Source of the DNA: Tectiglobus sp963922535
GTDB taxonomy: Bacteria; Pseudomonadota; Alphaproteobacteria; Rhizobiales; Hyphomicrobiaceae
NCBI GenBank assembly: GCA_963922535.1
Contig: CAWUIN010000011.1
Location: 1 to 39,680 of the forward strand
Reading direction: 5' to 3'
Length of the DNA: 39,680 bases
Of the stretch, positions 20,747 through 29,058 are shown one piece after another. Positions within the stretch are counted from its first letter, which is position 1. Each line of letters begins with the position of its first letter. Both the position numbers and the translations under genes were made by a program. Below the pieces are notes generated by a model. The model saw only the letters and a program-made list of their open reading frames with translations, did no database searches and was not told where the DNA came from.

Positions 20747-21120
20747 CAGATAAAAACACAGCAATCAGGGAACTGTTTGAAAATCAGATCATCCAAAACC
20801 ACCAGCAGGCAAATGACATAACACGTCTGCTCTTGGCTGCTCTGATAGCCCTTAACGTTGGCGGCGTGGTTCTCACGTCATTGCCAACATTTTTATGGGG
20901 TTTGTCGTTTGCAATGGTCAGCGCTTTGTTTGCGATGATCAATCACCGCGCAACGGCTTATGAGCTGCAAAGTCAGCGAAACCAGATGCTTTCAGGTGTG
21001 GAAGGATCTGACATTAAAGTGCACAAAAGCACGATTTTTATTACGTACAGTGTTGCATGGATCACCGGCCTTGCATCAGGACTGTTGTTCTTTATAGGGG
21101 CTTTAAGGGTTTTGCAATGA
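20731..21120 (+). CDS. Membrane protein, 129 aa, about three helices
   Basis: ATG 20731 lies inside the end of the adaptor gene; TTG 20743 (TTGA overlap with its stop) is a good alternative. A soluble N-terminal helix (DKNTAIRELFENQIIQNHQQ) precedes hydrophobic segments LLLAALIALNVGGVVL, FLWGLSFAMVSALFAMI and FITYSVAWITGLASGLLFFIG. Coupled to two more small membrane proteins. A membrane cassette within tail genes suggests a holin or an exclusion function; no homologue recognised. Confidence 0.7.
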   Translation: MGAKLTDKNTAIRELFENQIIQNHQQANDITRLLLAALIALNVGGVVLTSLPTFLWGLSFAMVSALFAMINHRATAYELQSQRNQMLSGVEGSDIKVHKSTIFITYSVAWITGLASGLLFFIGALRVLQ

Positions 21121-21284
21121 GCTATTTTTCTGGGTTTCTTGCTGGCATTCTCACGTTATCAACCCTAATCGGAATAATCGGTTTTGTTGCTCTTTTGCTG
21201 CAGCGCGGGAAATTCGTGAGTAAAAATAGATTAGTGCCTCCTCCAGATCCACTTAAAAAATACGGCAATGAGGATGAAGACTAA
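21117..21284 (+). CDS. Small membrane protein, 55 aa
   Basis: ATG 21117 overlaps the previous TGA. One hydrophobic helix with several glycines (SGFLAGILTLSTLIGIIGFV then ALLLQRGK) followed by a proline-rich polar tail (LVPPPDPLKKYGNEDED). Stop TAA shares its last A with the next ATG. Topology resembles spanin or holin accessories but there is no supporting motif. Confidence 0.65.
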   Translation: MSYFSGFLAGILTLSTLIGIIGFVALLLQRGKFVSKNRLVPPPDPLKKYGNEDED

Positions 21285-21469
21285 TGCTCATTGCAATTTT
21301 GTTTTATTCCTTGCTTTCTGCAGCAATTTTGCTTGTTTTAATAATTAATTCGAAATTGGAAAAGAAAGGAGGAACAGGAATAAAGCCTCCTCATCCACCT
21401 CCTAGGCCGGATTTAAGGAATACCAAGAATGGGTGCAAGGGCATCCACGCCACGGAGGATGAATATTAA
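21284..21469 (+). CDS. Small membrane protein with Pro-rich tail, 61 aa
   Basis: N-terminal hydrophobic helix (MLIAILFYSLLSAAILLVLI) followed by NSKLEKKGGTGIKPPHPPPR and a C-terminus GIHATEDEY. The last residues are the same as those of the GNAT protein at 13265-14128 because both are encoded by a near-identical junction carrying GGAGG and the next ATG. Layout (TM, then Pro-rich linker) is like an i-spanin in miniature; however, a convincing spanin pair lies at 35325-35896. Confidence 0.65.
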   Translation: MLIAILFYSLLSAAILLVLIINSKLEKKGGTGIKPPHPPPRPDLRNTKNGCKGIHATEDEY

Positions 21470-23001
21470 TGCTCATCGCGCCCAGGACAAGACCAGCACA
21501 ACAGCGATTGCAACAGCGCACAATGCCCGCGCCGCTGAACGGTCTTGACTTGGCATCACCGATCAGCGCGCCACGCCCTGGAACAGCAATTAAACTCGAC
21601 AATATGATCTGCCGTACAGACGGCATCCACACTCGTAACGGCTACACCGTGGCACACACGTTAGGTAGCGCAGTGCGTTCGTTCATTCCATTCCAGAGAG
21701 AACTGTTCGTTGCCACAGATGACGCTATAAATTGGGAAGGAAGTCCAGCCGTAACGGGTTTATTTGGTGGTGATTGGTCAAGCGCAATCATTGCTAACCC
21801 CGGCGGCCAGCATCTCGTTGCTGTCAACGGCGCAGATGATATGCGCCATTACGATGGTGTTGATTGGGATGTTCCTACGGTAGAGGGGATTAACACACAG
21901 ACCTTGTTTAGTGTTGTGAGCCATCAACGACGTCTGTTCTTCGCCGAGAGCAACCGTTTGCGTTTGTGGTATCTCAACCTCAATGCATTCGCGGGTCCCG
22001 CGTATCCTATCATGATGGATGCCCAGTTTAGGAGAGGCGGTGCCATCGCTGCCATTTCCTCGATGCTGAGCGACGGCGGCAAATCACGTGACGATATGCT
22101 TGCGGTTGTGACGACTGAAGGGGAGCTGGCGCTGTGGTCTGGTATTGATCCGTCACGGGCCAGCACATGGAGCCTGGTCGGAGTTTTCCAAGTTGGCAAA
22201 CCCGTAGGCAAGCATGCGTTTTGCCAGATTGGCGGAGCACTCGCTCTGATCACGGATGAGGGCGTTGTGTCTGTGCCTGCTATCCTGTCATCAAAGAGCA
22301 GCGAGCGTGCCATCAAGTCAATGAGCCTGCCTGTCGATAGCGCTGTTACATCGCCAACGCAGATGATCGACAGCCCAAGCGCACGTCTGTCGTTGCTGCA
22401 GGACGGCGCGCAGCAGTGGATCATGTCAGACACCGGAGGATGGTCGAGGTGGGATTTGCCCGCAACGACATGGTGTGAACATGACGGAAATCTGTATTTT
22501 GGCCAGTCTGACGGTCGGGTATGCCGGTATGAAGGCGCGATTGATCACACCACGCCAATAACAAGCTGGGGAATAGACACATTTAAGCGATTTGGAACGC
22601 CGGGCCGCAAGACGTGGAAGCGCGTGCGGCTGATGATGTCAAAGCCGCTGCGCTATCAGCCCGCTGTCAAAATGTACTGTGACGATCAATTGGAAGATAG
22701 AAAATACGACAGCGAGCAATGGGCCTGGCATGAGATCCACTATTCGTCAATGCCCATGCCGTGGAAGCGCACAACCAGTCGTTTAACTCCGCTTGCCAGC
22801 ACAAGCTGGTCATGGAGCGATGTGTCGTGGGCTATACCTGCATCGTGGGAGCGTGACAAAACGAAAATGCTTGAGCCGTGGCAATCGCTCGGACGCAATG
22901 GCGTCACAGGGGCGTTGTCTGTGGCTATGCGTTCCGAAACTCCGCTCATCTGGACCGGCTACGACATTGCATTTAATGTGGGGGGCGCGCGTGGACGATA
23001 A
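21469..23001 (+). CDS. Tail nozzle/stabilisation protein (P22 gp10-like)
   Basis: 510 aa. Repeated short blades such as FIPFQRELFVATDD, FSVVSHQRRLFFAESNRLRL, LALITDEGVVS and WCEHDGNLYFGQSDGRVCRY indicate a beta-propeller, the fold of podophage tail nozzles. These proteins cap the adaptor and keep packaged DNA in. C-terminal part (WKRVRLMMSKPLRYQPAVKM onward) contains the expected jelly-like beta domain with many Trp. Order after the gp4-like gene supports the call. Initiation uses the GGAGG inside the preceding gene. Confidence 0.82.
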   Translation: MLIAPRTRPAQQRLQQRTMPAPLNGLDLASPISAPRPGTAIKLDNMICRTDGIHTRNGYTVAHTLGSAVRSFIPFQRELFVATDDAINWEGSPAVTGLFGGDWSSAIIANPGGQHLVAVNGADDMRHYDGVDWDVPTVEGINTQTLFSVVSHQRRLFFAESNRLRLWYLNLNAFAGPAYPIMMDAQFRRGGAIAAISSMLSDGGKSRDDMLAVVTTEGELALWSGIDPSRASTWSLVGVFQVGKPVGKHAFCQIGGALALITDEGVVSVPAILSSKSSERAIKSMSLPVDSAVTSPTQMIDSPSARLSLLQDGAQQWIMSDTGGWSRWDLPATTWCEHDGNLYFGQSDGRVCRYEGAIDHTTPITSWGIDTFKRFGTPGRKTWKRVRLMMSKPLRYQPAVKMYCDDQLEDRKYDSEQWAWHEIHYSSMPMPWKRTTSRLTPLASTSWSWSDVSWAIPASWERDKTKMLEPWQSLGRNGVTGALSVAMRSETPLIWTGYDIAFNVGGARGR

Positions 23002-23527
23002 CGCACATATTTATAAGACTAAAGACGGCCGAAAGTGGGTGATCCAGAACGGGTTAGTGTATGGTGCAGATCCTGAGGTTGCGCTATGGACAAACGACAG
23101 GTTGGGCGGCGGCATTGTGCAACAGGTTTACATCGCGATTGGTGTACTGGAAGAGGGCTGGACACCAGATGCAGTGACAGAAGAAACGCTGCCACAAATG
23201 CTCAAAGCTGGAGCTTTTTTCTGGGGGCATCAAGACGATGACGGTGTGTCAGATATCTACGTTACTGTGTGTGCTGATGATATCTCGACTGCAAAGCCGC
23301 ACAATTTTCGAGCTATATTAGATTACCCATTTGGCCAGCTTAAATGCCGTCGTCTCTCAGCAGAAATTGATTTAGCAAACGAGCGCGCCGTGCGTCAAGC
23401 TCAAAAGCTTGGTTTCAAGCTTGAGGGTCGCAAACGTCGCATGTCTGCTGATGGCGGCGATGTTGGTGTGTTCGGTCTGTTGCCCGAGGAATGCCCATTC
23501 TGGGAGGGTGCACATGAAGCCGCCTAA
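22991..23527 (+). CDS. GNAT-family acetyltransferase-like protein
   Basis: 178 aa from GTG 22991, with GGGGGG about six bases upstream and an 11-base overlap with the nozzle gene; ATG 22976 is an alternative. The C-terminal half has the RimJ/RimL-like signature: FRAILDYPFGQLKCRRLSAE, then NERAVRQAQKLGFKLEGRKR and DVGVFGLLPEECPFW. Family members transfer acetyl from acetyl-CoA to amines or protein N-termini. Similar genes occur in tail modules of other podophages, where the substrate is unknown. Confidence 0.78.
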   Translation: MDDNAHIYKTKDGRKWVIQNGLVYGADPEVALWTNDRLGGGIVQQVYIAIGVLEEGWTPDAVTEETLPQMLKAGAFFWGHQDDDGVSDIYVTVCADDISTAKPHNFRAILDYPFGQLKCRRLSAEIDLANERAVRQAQKLGFKLEGRKRRMSADGGDVGVFGLLPEECPFWEGAHEAA

Positions 23528-24800
23528 GCCGCCCCCCACGCCAGATCCTTATGAAACTGCCAACGCGCAGCAGCTAGCGAACGTCGAAGTCGCGGTAGCC
23601 AACACGGCGCTGATGAATGCGGATGAAGATACACCAGACGGTTTTGTGCGTTTCGCGCAAACCAACGATTTTGTCACAACCTCTACGTATGACAATAATG
23701 GCAACGTAACTGGAACCCGCGACGTTTATCGGTGGAAAAAGACAACGTCACTGACGCCAACGTCTGAATTGTTGTTTGATCAGCAGCAGACGATCTCCGT
23801 TGCTATGAACGAATGGGCGTTGGGTCAGGTTGGCGTTTTGAGAGATCAGCAGGCAACGCCGTTGTCAGTTGGAAACTTGACGCCACGCAACTCTATCCCG
23901 GCGGCAGCAAGTATCACAGCAGACCAAGTACTGGCTGACGATCTCATTGAGGCAATTGGTCAAGGCGATATCATCACTCACCATGCAACTGTGCGCGATG
24001 CGATAGAGGCGCGTGTCGAGTACAACATTGCTATAGCCCGTGAGGCTAGGATTGTTGAGCTTGCCAACCAAGGTCTTCAGCCGGGCATGCAGGCGTATGA
24101 CGACGATCTGTACGCATTCTCACGAGAGAGCACGGATAACCGGCAGCAGGCATACTTAGCCGCCGGGGTAGAGCTGACACGGATCATCCAAACCGAGGCG
24201 TTGGTTTCAGGCTTCCACAACGATGTAGTTGAGCAGAAATTTAGGCTGGAGAACGCTGAAATTGATCAGCACAACAATCGCAAGCTTTTAGTTTACCGTG
24301 CCCTTGCTGATGCTGCCGTGTTTGTCAATGAGCAGCGTGTCCAGGAGCTGCAAGAGGAAACCAGCGTCAGAGGCCAGAACCTGAACGAGATATCTGCTTT
24401 GATGCACGGTGGCCAAGTGCAGGTCCCACGTTTTGCGCAGTTCAGGGCTGGGAATATTGATCGTACTCCAGTCGCTGAGAGTGTGTATCAGTCTGCAGCT
24501 ATGGATATGCAAAAATATCAAAGTAAAGTCAGTCAGCAGCAACAAATGCTTGGTGGGTTGCTTGGCTTTGGTGGCAACCTTGTTGGTGGCGCTCTGGCGA
24601 TTTCGGACGCTCGCGTCAAGACAGATATTATTACGATAGGCAACTGGCGCGATCTTTCGATCTACGCTTGGAATTATATTAACGGTGTGCCGGGCGTTGG
24701 GTTTATGGCTCAGGATGTGCGAAGGCGGTATCCGCAGGCTGTGCGCAGGCTAACAAGTGGTTTGCTTGTCATCGATTACAGAAGGCTGGTATACGCATGA
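23514..24800 (+). CDS. Tail protein with C-terminal S74 intramolecular chaperone
   Basis: 428 aa from ATG 23514 (GGGAGGG upstream). The N-terminus is Pro-rich (MKPPKPPPTPDPYETANAQQ), the middle is largely helical with coiled-coil character, then a Gly-rich hydrophobic segment (MLGGLLGFGGNLVGGALA). The last 65 residues begin SDARVKTDI and contain YAWNYINGVPGVGFMAQDVR and VIDYRRL, the peptidase S74/intramolecular chaperone signature; Ser364 is the expected self-cleavage residue. S74 domains fold trimeric fibres and are then released. Here the body is helical rather than a spike, so it may be a needle or ejection-type protein. Confidence 0.8.
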   Translation: MKPPKPPPTPDPYETANAQQLANVEVAVANTALMNADEDTPDGFVRFAQTNDFVTTSTYDNNGNVTGTRDVYRWKKTTSLTPTSELLFDQQQTISVAMNEWALGQVGVLRDQQATPLSVGNLTPRNSIPAAASITADQVLADDLIEAIGQGDIITHHATVRDAIEARVEYNIAIAREARIVELANQGLQPGMQAYDDDLYAFSRESTDNRQQAYLAAGVELTRIIQTEALVSGFHNDVVEQKFRLENAEIDQHNNRKLLVYRALADAAVFVNEQRVQELQEETSVRGQNLNEISALMHGGQVQVPRFAQFRAGNIDRTPVAESVYQSAAMDMQKYQSKVSQQQQMLGGLLGFGGNLVGGALAISDARVKTDIITIGNWRDLSIYAWNYINGVPGVGFMAQDVRRRYPQAVRRLTSGLLVIDYRRLVYA

Positions 24801-25798
24801 CACCATACCAGAGAGCTGCTTATGCCAGAGGCCTCGGTTATGAGCCTGAAAAAGAAGAATTTGGCCAAGGATTTCAGATATTCGGCGACGGTAAACGCGT
24901 TCCTACACTAAAGGAAAGGCAGGATATCTTTAGTAAGGGTGGTGTAACTATCAATCTTGATAGCAACTGGGGGCCATCATCGTCGAACGGCGTTACATCT
25001 CCGATGGTTGTTATCCCGAACAGAGCAACACCGGAACAACGGACGGCATCAGAGAATTACGCCCGTCGTGTTGCAGAATTGTATAACAATAAGTTTGGTA
25101 CTAATCTTAAGCATCGTGTTGTGACGCGTGCAGAGAATGGTCGCGGCAGGCCCGCCACAATACACACAGAACCATATGCGCTGACAGACAAGAGAGCTGT
25201 CGAATACTTTAATTCTGACGAAGGCCGCCGTGAATACGATAAGATCTTAACGTCAACGCTAGGAACAATTCCGGGCGCTCAATTCTCTCTGCCACACAAT
25301 CCTGCAAAAGGTGACAACGGTGCATATGGATCTGGAACAAACGAAGTTGATCGGGCGAGAGGAATAATAGGTCGCCTAGGTGTTAAACCGCCAACTACTC
25401 AGCCGCCACAGCAGATCGTATACGGACAAGAAGGGCTGTATCAATCTCAGCCACAACAATCACAAATGCCATCGCCTGATATTGCTTATAAGGCACCATC
25501 ATCTGGTGTTTATCCATACAGCAATCAAACTGAGACATATACAGGCCAGCCGACATCATCGCCACCAGCACCAACACAGGTTGCATCATACCAGCAGCAA
25601 GCGCAGAAACAGTATAATATGCCGCCATTGCCCGGCCGCAACCCCAACAGGCCAACAGGCGCAACGTGGGTTACAGGTTCGGACGGCATGAACCCGTTAT
25701 TTGCCTCGGACGCCACGCCTCAGCAGCTTAAAGAGCATTTCCCACAGGGCGGCAGCGCTCCCAAGTTTGGCAGCATGTTTAAAGGATTATTCAAATGA
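24797..25798 (+). CDS. Virion protein with possible peptidoglycan amidase-like domain
   Basis: 333 aa. Residues about 45-195 form an alpha/beta domain: VTINLDSNWGPSS, ASENYARRVAELYNNKFGTN, HRVVTR, IHTEPYALTDKRAVEYF, then GAQFSLPHNPAKGDNGAYGS and TNEVDRARGII. The His/Glu/His pattern and helix spacing recall Amidase_3-type cell-wall hydrolases, but the usual motifs are not exact. The rest (about 195-330) is Pro/Gln/Ser/Tyr-rich and disordered. In ejection modules such an enzyme would open peptidoglycan during DNA entry. Function is inference. Confidence 0.5.
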   Translation: MTPYQRAAYARGLGYEPEKEEFGQGFQIFGDGKRVPTLKERQDIFSKGGVTINLDSNWGPSSSNGVTSPMVVIPNRATPEQRTASENYARRVAELYNNKFGTNLKHRVVTRAENGRGRPATIHTEPYALTDKRAVEYFNSDEGRREYDKILTSTLGTIPGAQFSLPHNPAKGDNGAYGSGTNEVDRARGIIGRLGVKPPTTQPPQQIVYGQEGLYQSQPQQSQMPSPDIAYKAPSSGVYPYSNQTETYTGQPTSSPPAPTQVASYQQQAQKQYNMPPLPGRNPNRPTGATWVTGSDGMNPLFASDATPQQLKEHFPQGGSAPKFGSMFKGLFK

Positions 25799-27126
25799 GC
25801 ATGGTCAATATACCGCTGCCGACGAGGAATAGCTACAGAAAGACATACGAAGAGCGCGAAGAGCAGCCCAAAGAGGCTCCTACTCCTTATAACCTTCCTG
25901 GATCTCAGGAGCGTCCGGCCGCTCAGGGCGGCATGGCCGGGTTACAGCTGCCCACGCAGGGAGAAGAGGACTACAATTCTGTTTTGCGCGGCATGGCCGG
26001 TCAGATAAATCAGCCATACAGGCCAGGCTGGGCGGCTTTACCAGGGGTTGCAAGCTCGATTATGGGCGGTATGGCGGCTCAAAAGCTCAAAGAAAATGAG
26101 AGGGTTAATCCTGAGCGGCAATTGCAGTTCGAGCTAAATAAAGCCCGTCTTGCTAAAATGCAGCAAGATGCGCAAGGCTATGGCGTTGCCGCCGCTACAT
26201 ACGGCAAAAGCGGGGCCGTTTTCAGCGACAGGAACGGCAATCAATACACCATACAATTTGCTGATGACGGAACTCGTAAGATATTGCCACTTGACGGGCT
26301 TACGCAGGCACGCGGCGTAAAAACGATTGATACTGGAACCGGTACTCAGATTATTGACGGGTCAACTGGCCAGGCCGTGCGAGAAGTTGATAAAAATACT
26401 GCTGAGGCTGAGCGTCAAAAAGTTCTTGGCCGTGAAAGAGGTCAAACTCAATCTGGCTTACCAAAGCGACTGGCAGGACTTGATACACTAAAAACTCAAA
26501 CCGATGTCGTGACGCAGGAGGTTGATAGAGCGCTTTCTCTCATTAATAATTTTACGGCAGGCGCGGCTGGTCGTGTTGGTCAGTATGTCCCAGGCACTGA
26601 CGCATACAGCCTCGGGCAAATGCTCGTTACTATCAAAGGCAATATTGGCTTCGATAAACTACAAGAGATGCGCGAGAATTCGCCTACAGGTGGCGCTCTT
26701 GGACAAGTTTCCAACTTCGAACTTGACAATCTACAGGCCGTTATAGGATCTTTGGATCAATCACAGGACCCGAAAGTTCTTGCTGAAAATCTCAACAGAA
26801 TAAAAACTGTTCTGGCAAGGCGTCTGGAGAGGTCTAAGCGTTTGATACTGTTCGAGCGTCAGCTTGTCGAAAAAGGATATGAGCCTGGAACGCCTCAATA
26901 TGAGCAAGCATTTTCTGAGTTTTCTGAGGGCTTGGCTCAGCAATATATTAAGCAATACAATGTGCCGCCGCGCGCTCCAACAGGTGCAGGCGATGAAGGA
27001 ACTGTCACTGAGCCTAGTACAATACCTCAAGGTGCTGCAAACCTTTTGCGCCAAGATCCTAGCTTAGCACAGCAGTTTGATGCTAAATACGGCCAAGGGG
27101 CAGCCGCAAGGATACTTGGACAATGA
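25795..27126 (+). CDS. Internal virion/ejection protein, 443 aa
   Basis: First of three large proteins in the place of P22 genes 7, 20 and 16. The N-terminal 60 residues are Pro/Glu-rich, then a small hydrophobic Gly-rich patch (GWAALPGVASSIMGGMAAQK), a long helical region (LDTLKTQTDVVTQEVDRALS, LIFGRQ-like repeats) and a polar Gln/Ala C-terminus. Composition and order fit an ejection protein delivered into the host envelope. No direct family recognised. ATGA couplings at both ends. Confidence 0.65.
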   Translation: MSMVNIPLPTRNSYRKTYEEREEQPKEAPTPYNLPGSQERPAAQGGMAGLQLPTQGEEDYNSVLRGMAGQINQPYRPGWAALPGVASSIMGGMAAQKLKENERVNPERQLQFELNKARLAKMQQDAQGYGVAAATYGKSGAVFSDRNGNQYTIQFADDGTRKILPLDGLTQARGVKTIDTGTGTQIIDGSTGQAVREVDKNTAEAERQKVLGRERGQTQSGLPKRLAGLDTLKTQTDVVTQEVDRALSLINNFTAGAAGRVGQYVPGTDAYSLGQMLVTIKGNIGFDKLQEMRENSPTGGALGQVSNFELDNLQAVIGSLDQSQDPKVLAENLNRIKTVLARRLERSKRLILFERQLVEKGYEPGTPQYEQAFSEFSEGLAQQYIKQYNVPPRAPTGAGDEGTVTEPSTIPQGAANLLRQDPSLAQQFDAKYGQGAAARILGQ

Positions 27127-29057
27127 GCAATCCGTTTGACGTATTCGATACCGCATCTTTGCAACGTCAGCCGCAACAGCCTCAGCAGCAGGCCAATCCG
27201 TTTGATCAGTTCGATGAGGAACCGACAGGCAATTTATCTGCTCTTGCACAGGGCGCTGGGCAAGGCGTCACGTTTGGATTTTCAGACGAAATAGAGGGCG
27301 GCGCTCGGGCTGCGTACGATGCTGTAACTACTGGTCAGTCGTTTAACGACGCCTACGACGCACGATTGCAAGCGGCTAGGGACAGGTTGAGAAGAGCACG
27401 CGAGAGCAACCCTGTTGCATTTTATAGTGGCGAGATTGGCTCTGCTCTGCTTGTCCCTGGCGGGGCAGCCCGACTTGGTGTGACAACTGCGGCTCGAGCT
27501 GCTCGGGCTGGTCTAATGGCCCGAACTGCTGCTGGTGCTGCATCCGGTGCAGCATATGGTGGCATATATGGTTTTGGCACTGGTGAAGGTGAGAACAGGT
27601 TAAGTAATGCAGCAAACGGTGCGCAATACGGCGCTATGTTTGGCGCTGCATTGCCTGTTGCAGCAGATGTTGTTGGCGCATCAGTGCGCAGGGTAACTAA
27701 TCCTGTACGGGGATACACCAATCCTAAAGCTGTCGCAGGCGAGAAAATGTCAGAAGCGCTTGCACGCGATCTTGGTGGGGCAGGTGAAGATCTCAACCGC
27801 ACTGCCGCTAGACTGCAGTCTCGTTCGGCAGCTGCGGCTGGTAGCCCAACAATGACGCTGGCGGATCTTGGCGGAGAACAAACGCGCGGTCTCATGCGTC
27901 AGGCTGTTAACATGCCTAATGATCGCGCAGGAACATTCCTGCGCAATCTTGATGTTCGGGCAGGCAATCAATGGAAACGTGTCAAGGACAACATCGGGGT
28001 TGCTCTTAAAAATCCTGACGACTTTGCCTCTGCTCGTGATGTCATCATAAGTGATAGATCGCAGGCAGCAAAGGGCTTGTTTGATCGTGCATTTAGAAAT
28101 GGCGCGGACGTTATGCCAGTGCTCAGCAAATACGCTGATCGTCCGACAATGCAGAAAGTAATGCAGCGTGTGCAGACAAACCTTGCAGATGACGGCAAGA
28201 GCTTGGCCAATATCAGCTCCACGGAATACCTGCACCGTATCAAAATGGAGCTTGATGACATAATAGGTGCCATGAAAAGTGCCCGTGATGGCGGCACTAT
28301 GGCAGCAGCTGGGTGGAATTTGAGGACATTGACAGCGCTCAAATCGGATCTGATGAGCCAAGTCAGAAAGGTTAATCCAGCCTATGGGGAGGCGCTTGAC
28401 AATTTTGCCGGACACAGCGCCGTTAAAAATGCTATCGATGAGGGCTTTGAGAAATTTTTTAAGATGCGGCCTGAAGATATCGGTAACGAGTTAAGCAAGC
28501 TAACAAAATCAGAGCGCAACGCTTGGGAGTTAGGAGCGACACGGGCGATTGCAGATAAGCTCATGCGTCAGCCTGCTATAAATGACAGGATTAAGGGCAT
28601 TTTTACCACGCCTGATATGCAGGCGAGATTGCGCGCAATTATCCCTGATAACAATGCAAGGCGTCAATTTCAAAAGAGCTTAGCTCAAGAGGCACGTCAA
28701 ACTGCACTACGTCAGAGAGTTCAGGGCGGATCAATGACAGATCGTAATCTTATCCAGGCTCAAGACACCGGCGTGCCTGTCAGAGGAATGAACGTTGCTG
28801 CTCAGGCTGCTATGGGCCGTTTGCAGCCAGCCATTGAACTTGCCGGGAACGCTTACAATCGAATGAGTGGACTAACGCCACAAGTCGCGAGTGAGATGCT
28901 GAGGCTTGGGTCAATTCCAGCTAGCAGGGCCGCAGAGGCTGGTTTACCACATTCTCTTAAGACGGCCATATCACGGGCATCAGAACAGCCTGTGAAACGA
29001 ATGAAAAATGCAGACGCATTAATTGCTGCTCTGGCGGCATACAACACTGGGGAATGA
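27123..29057 (+). CDS. Internal virion/ejection protein with Ala/Gly-rich hydrophobic region, 644 aa
   Basis: The N-terminus is Gln-rich (RQPQQPQQQANPFDQFDEEP). Residues about 35-60 (GAGQGVTFGFSDEIEGGARA) match a motif common in large podophage internal proteins. Residues about 110-195 are rich in Ala/Gly and contain GxxxG-type patches (AAGAASGAAYGGIYGFGTGE, GAMFGAALPVAADVVGA), suitable for membrane insertion of an ejected pore. The remainder is long, helical and basic. Likely the P22 gp20 position equivalent. Exact function inferred from order and composition. Confidence 0.7.
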   Translation: MSNPFDVFDTASLQRQPQQPQQQANPFDQFDEEPTGNLSALAQGAGQGVTFGFSDEIEGGARAAYDAVTTGQSFNDAYDARLQAARDRLRRARESNPVAFYSGEIGSALLVPGGAARLGVTTAARAARAGLMARTAAGAASGAAYGGIYGFGTGEGENRLSNAANGAQYGAMFGAALPVAADVVGASVRRVTNPVRGYTNPKAVAGEKMSEALARDLGGAGEDLNRTAARLQSRSAAAAGSPTMTLADLGGEQTRGLMRQAVNMPNDRAGTFLRNLDVRAGNQWKRVKDNIGVALKNPDDFASARDVIISDRSQAAKGLFDRAFRNGADVMPVLSKYADRPTMQKVMQRVQTNLADDGKSLANISSTEYLHRIKMELDDIIGAMKSARDGGTMAAAGWNLRTLTALKSDLMSQVRKVNPAYGEALDNFAGHSAVKNAIDEGFEKFFKMRPEDIGNELSKLTKSERNAWELGATRAIADKLMRQPAINDRIKGIFTTPDMQARLRAIIPDNNARRQFQKSLAQEARQTALRQRVQGGSMTDRNLIQAQDTGVPVRGMNVAAQAAMGRLQPAIELAGNAYNRMSGLTPQVASEMLRLGSIPASRAAEAGLPHSLKTAISRASEQPVKRMKNADALIAALAAYNTGE

Positions 29058-29058
29058 T

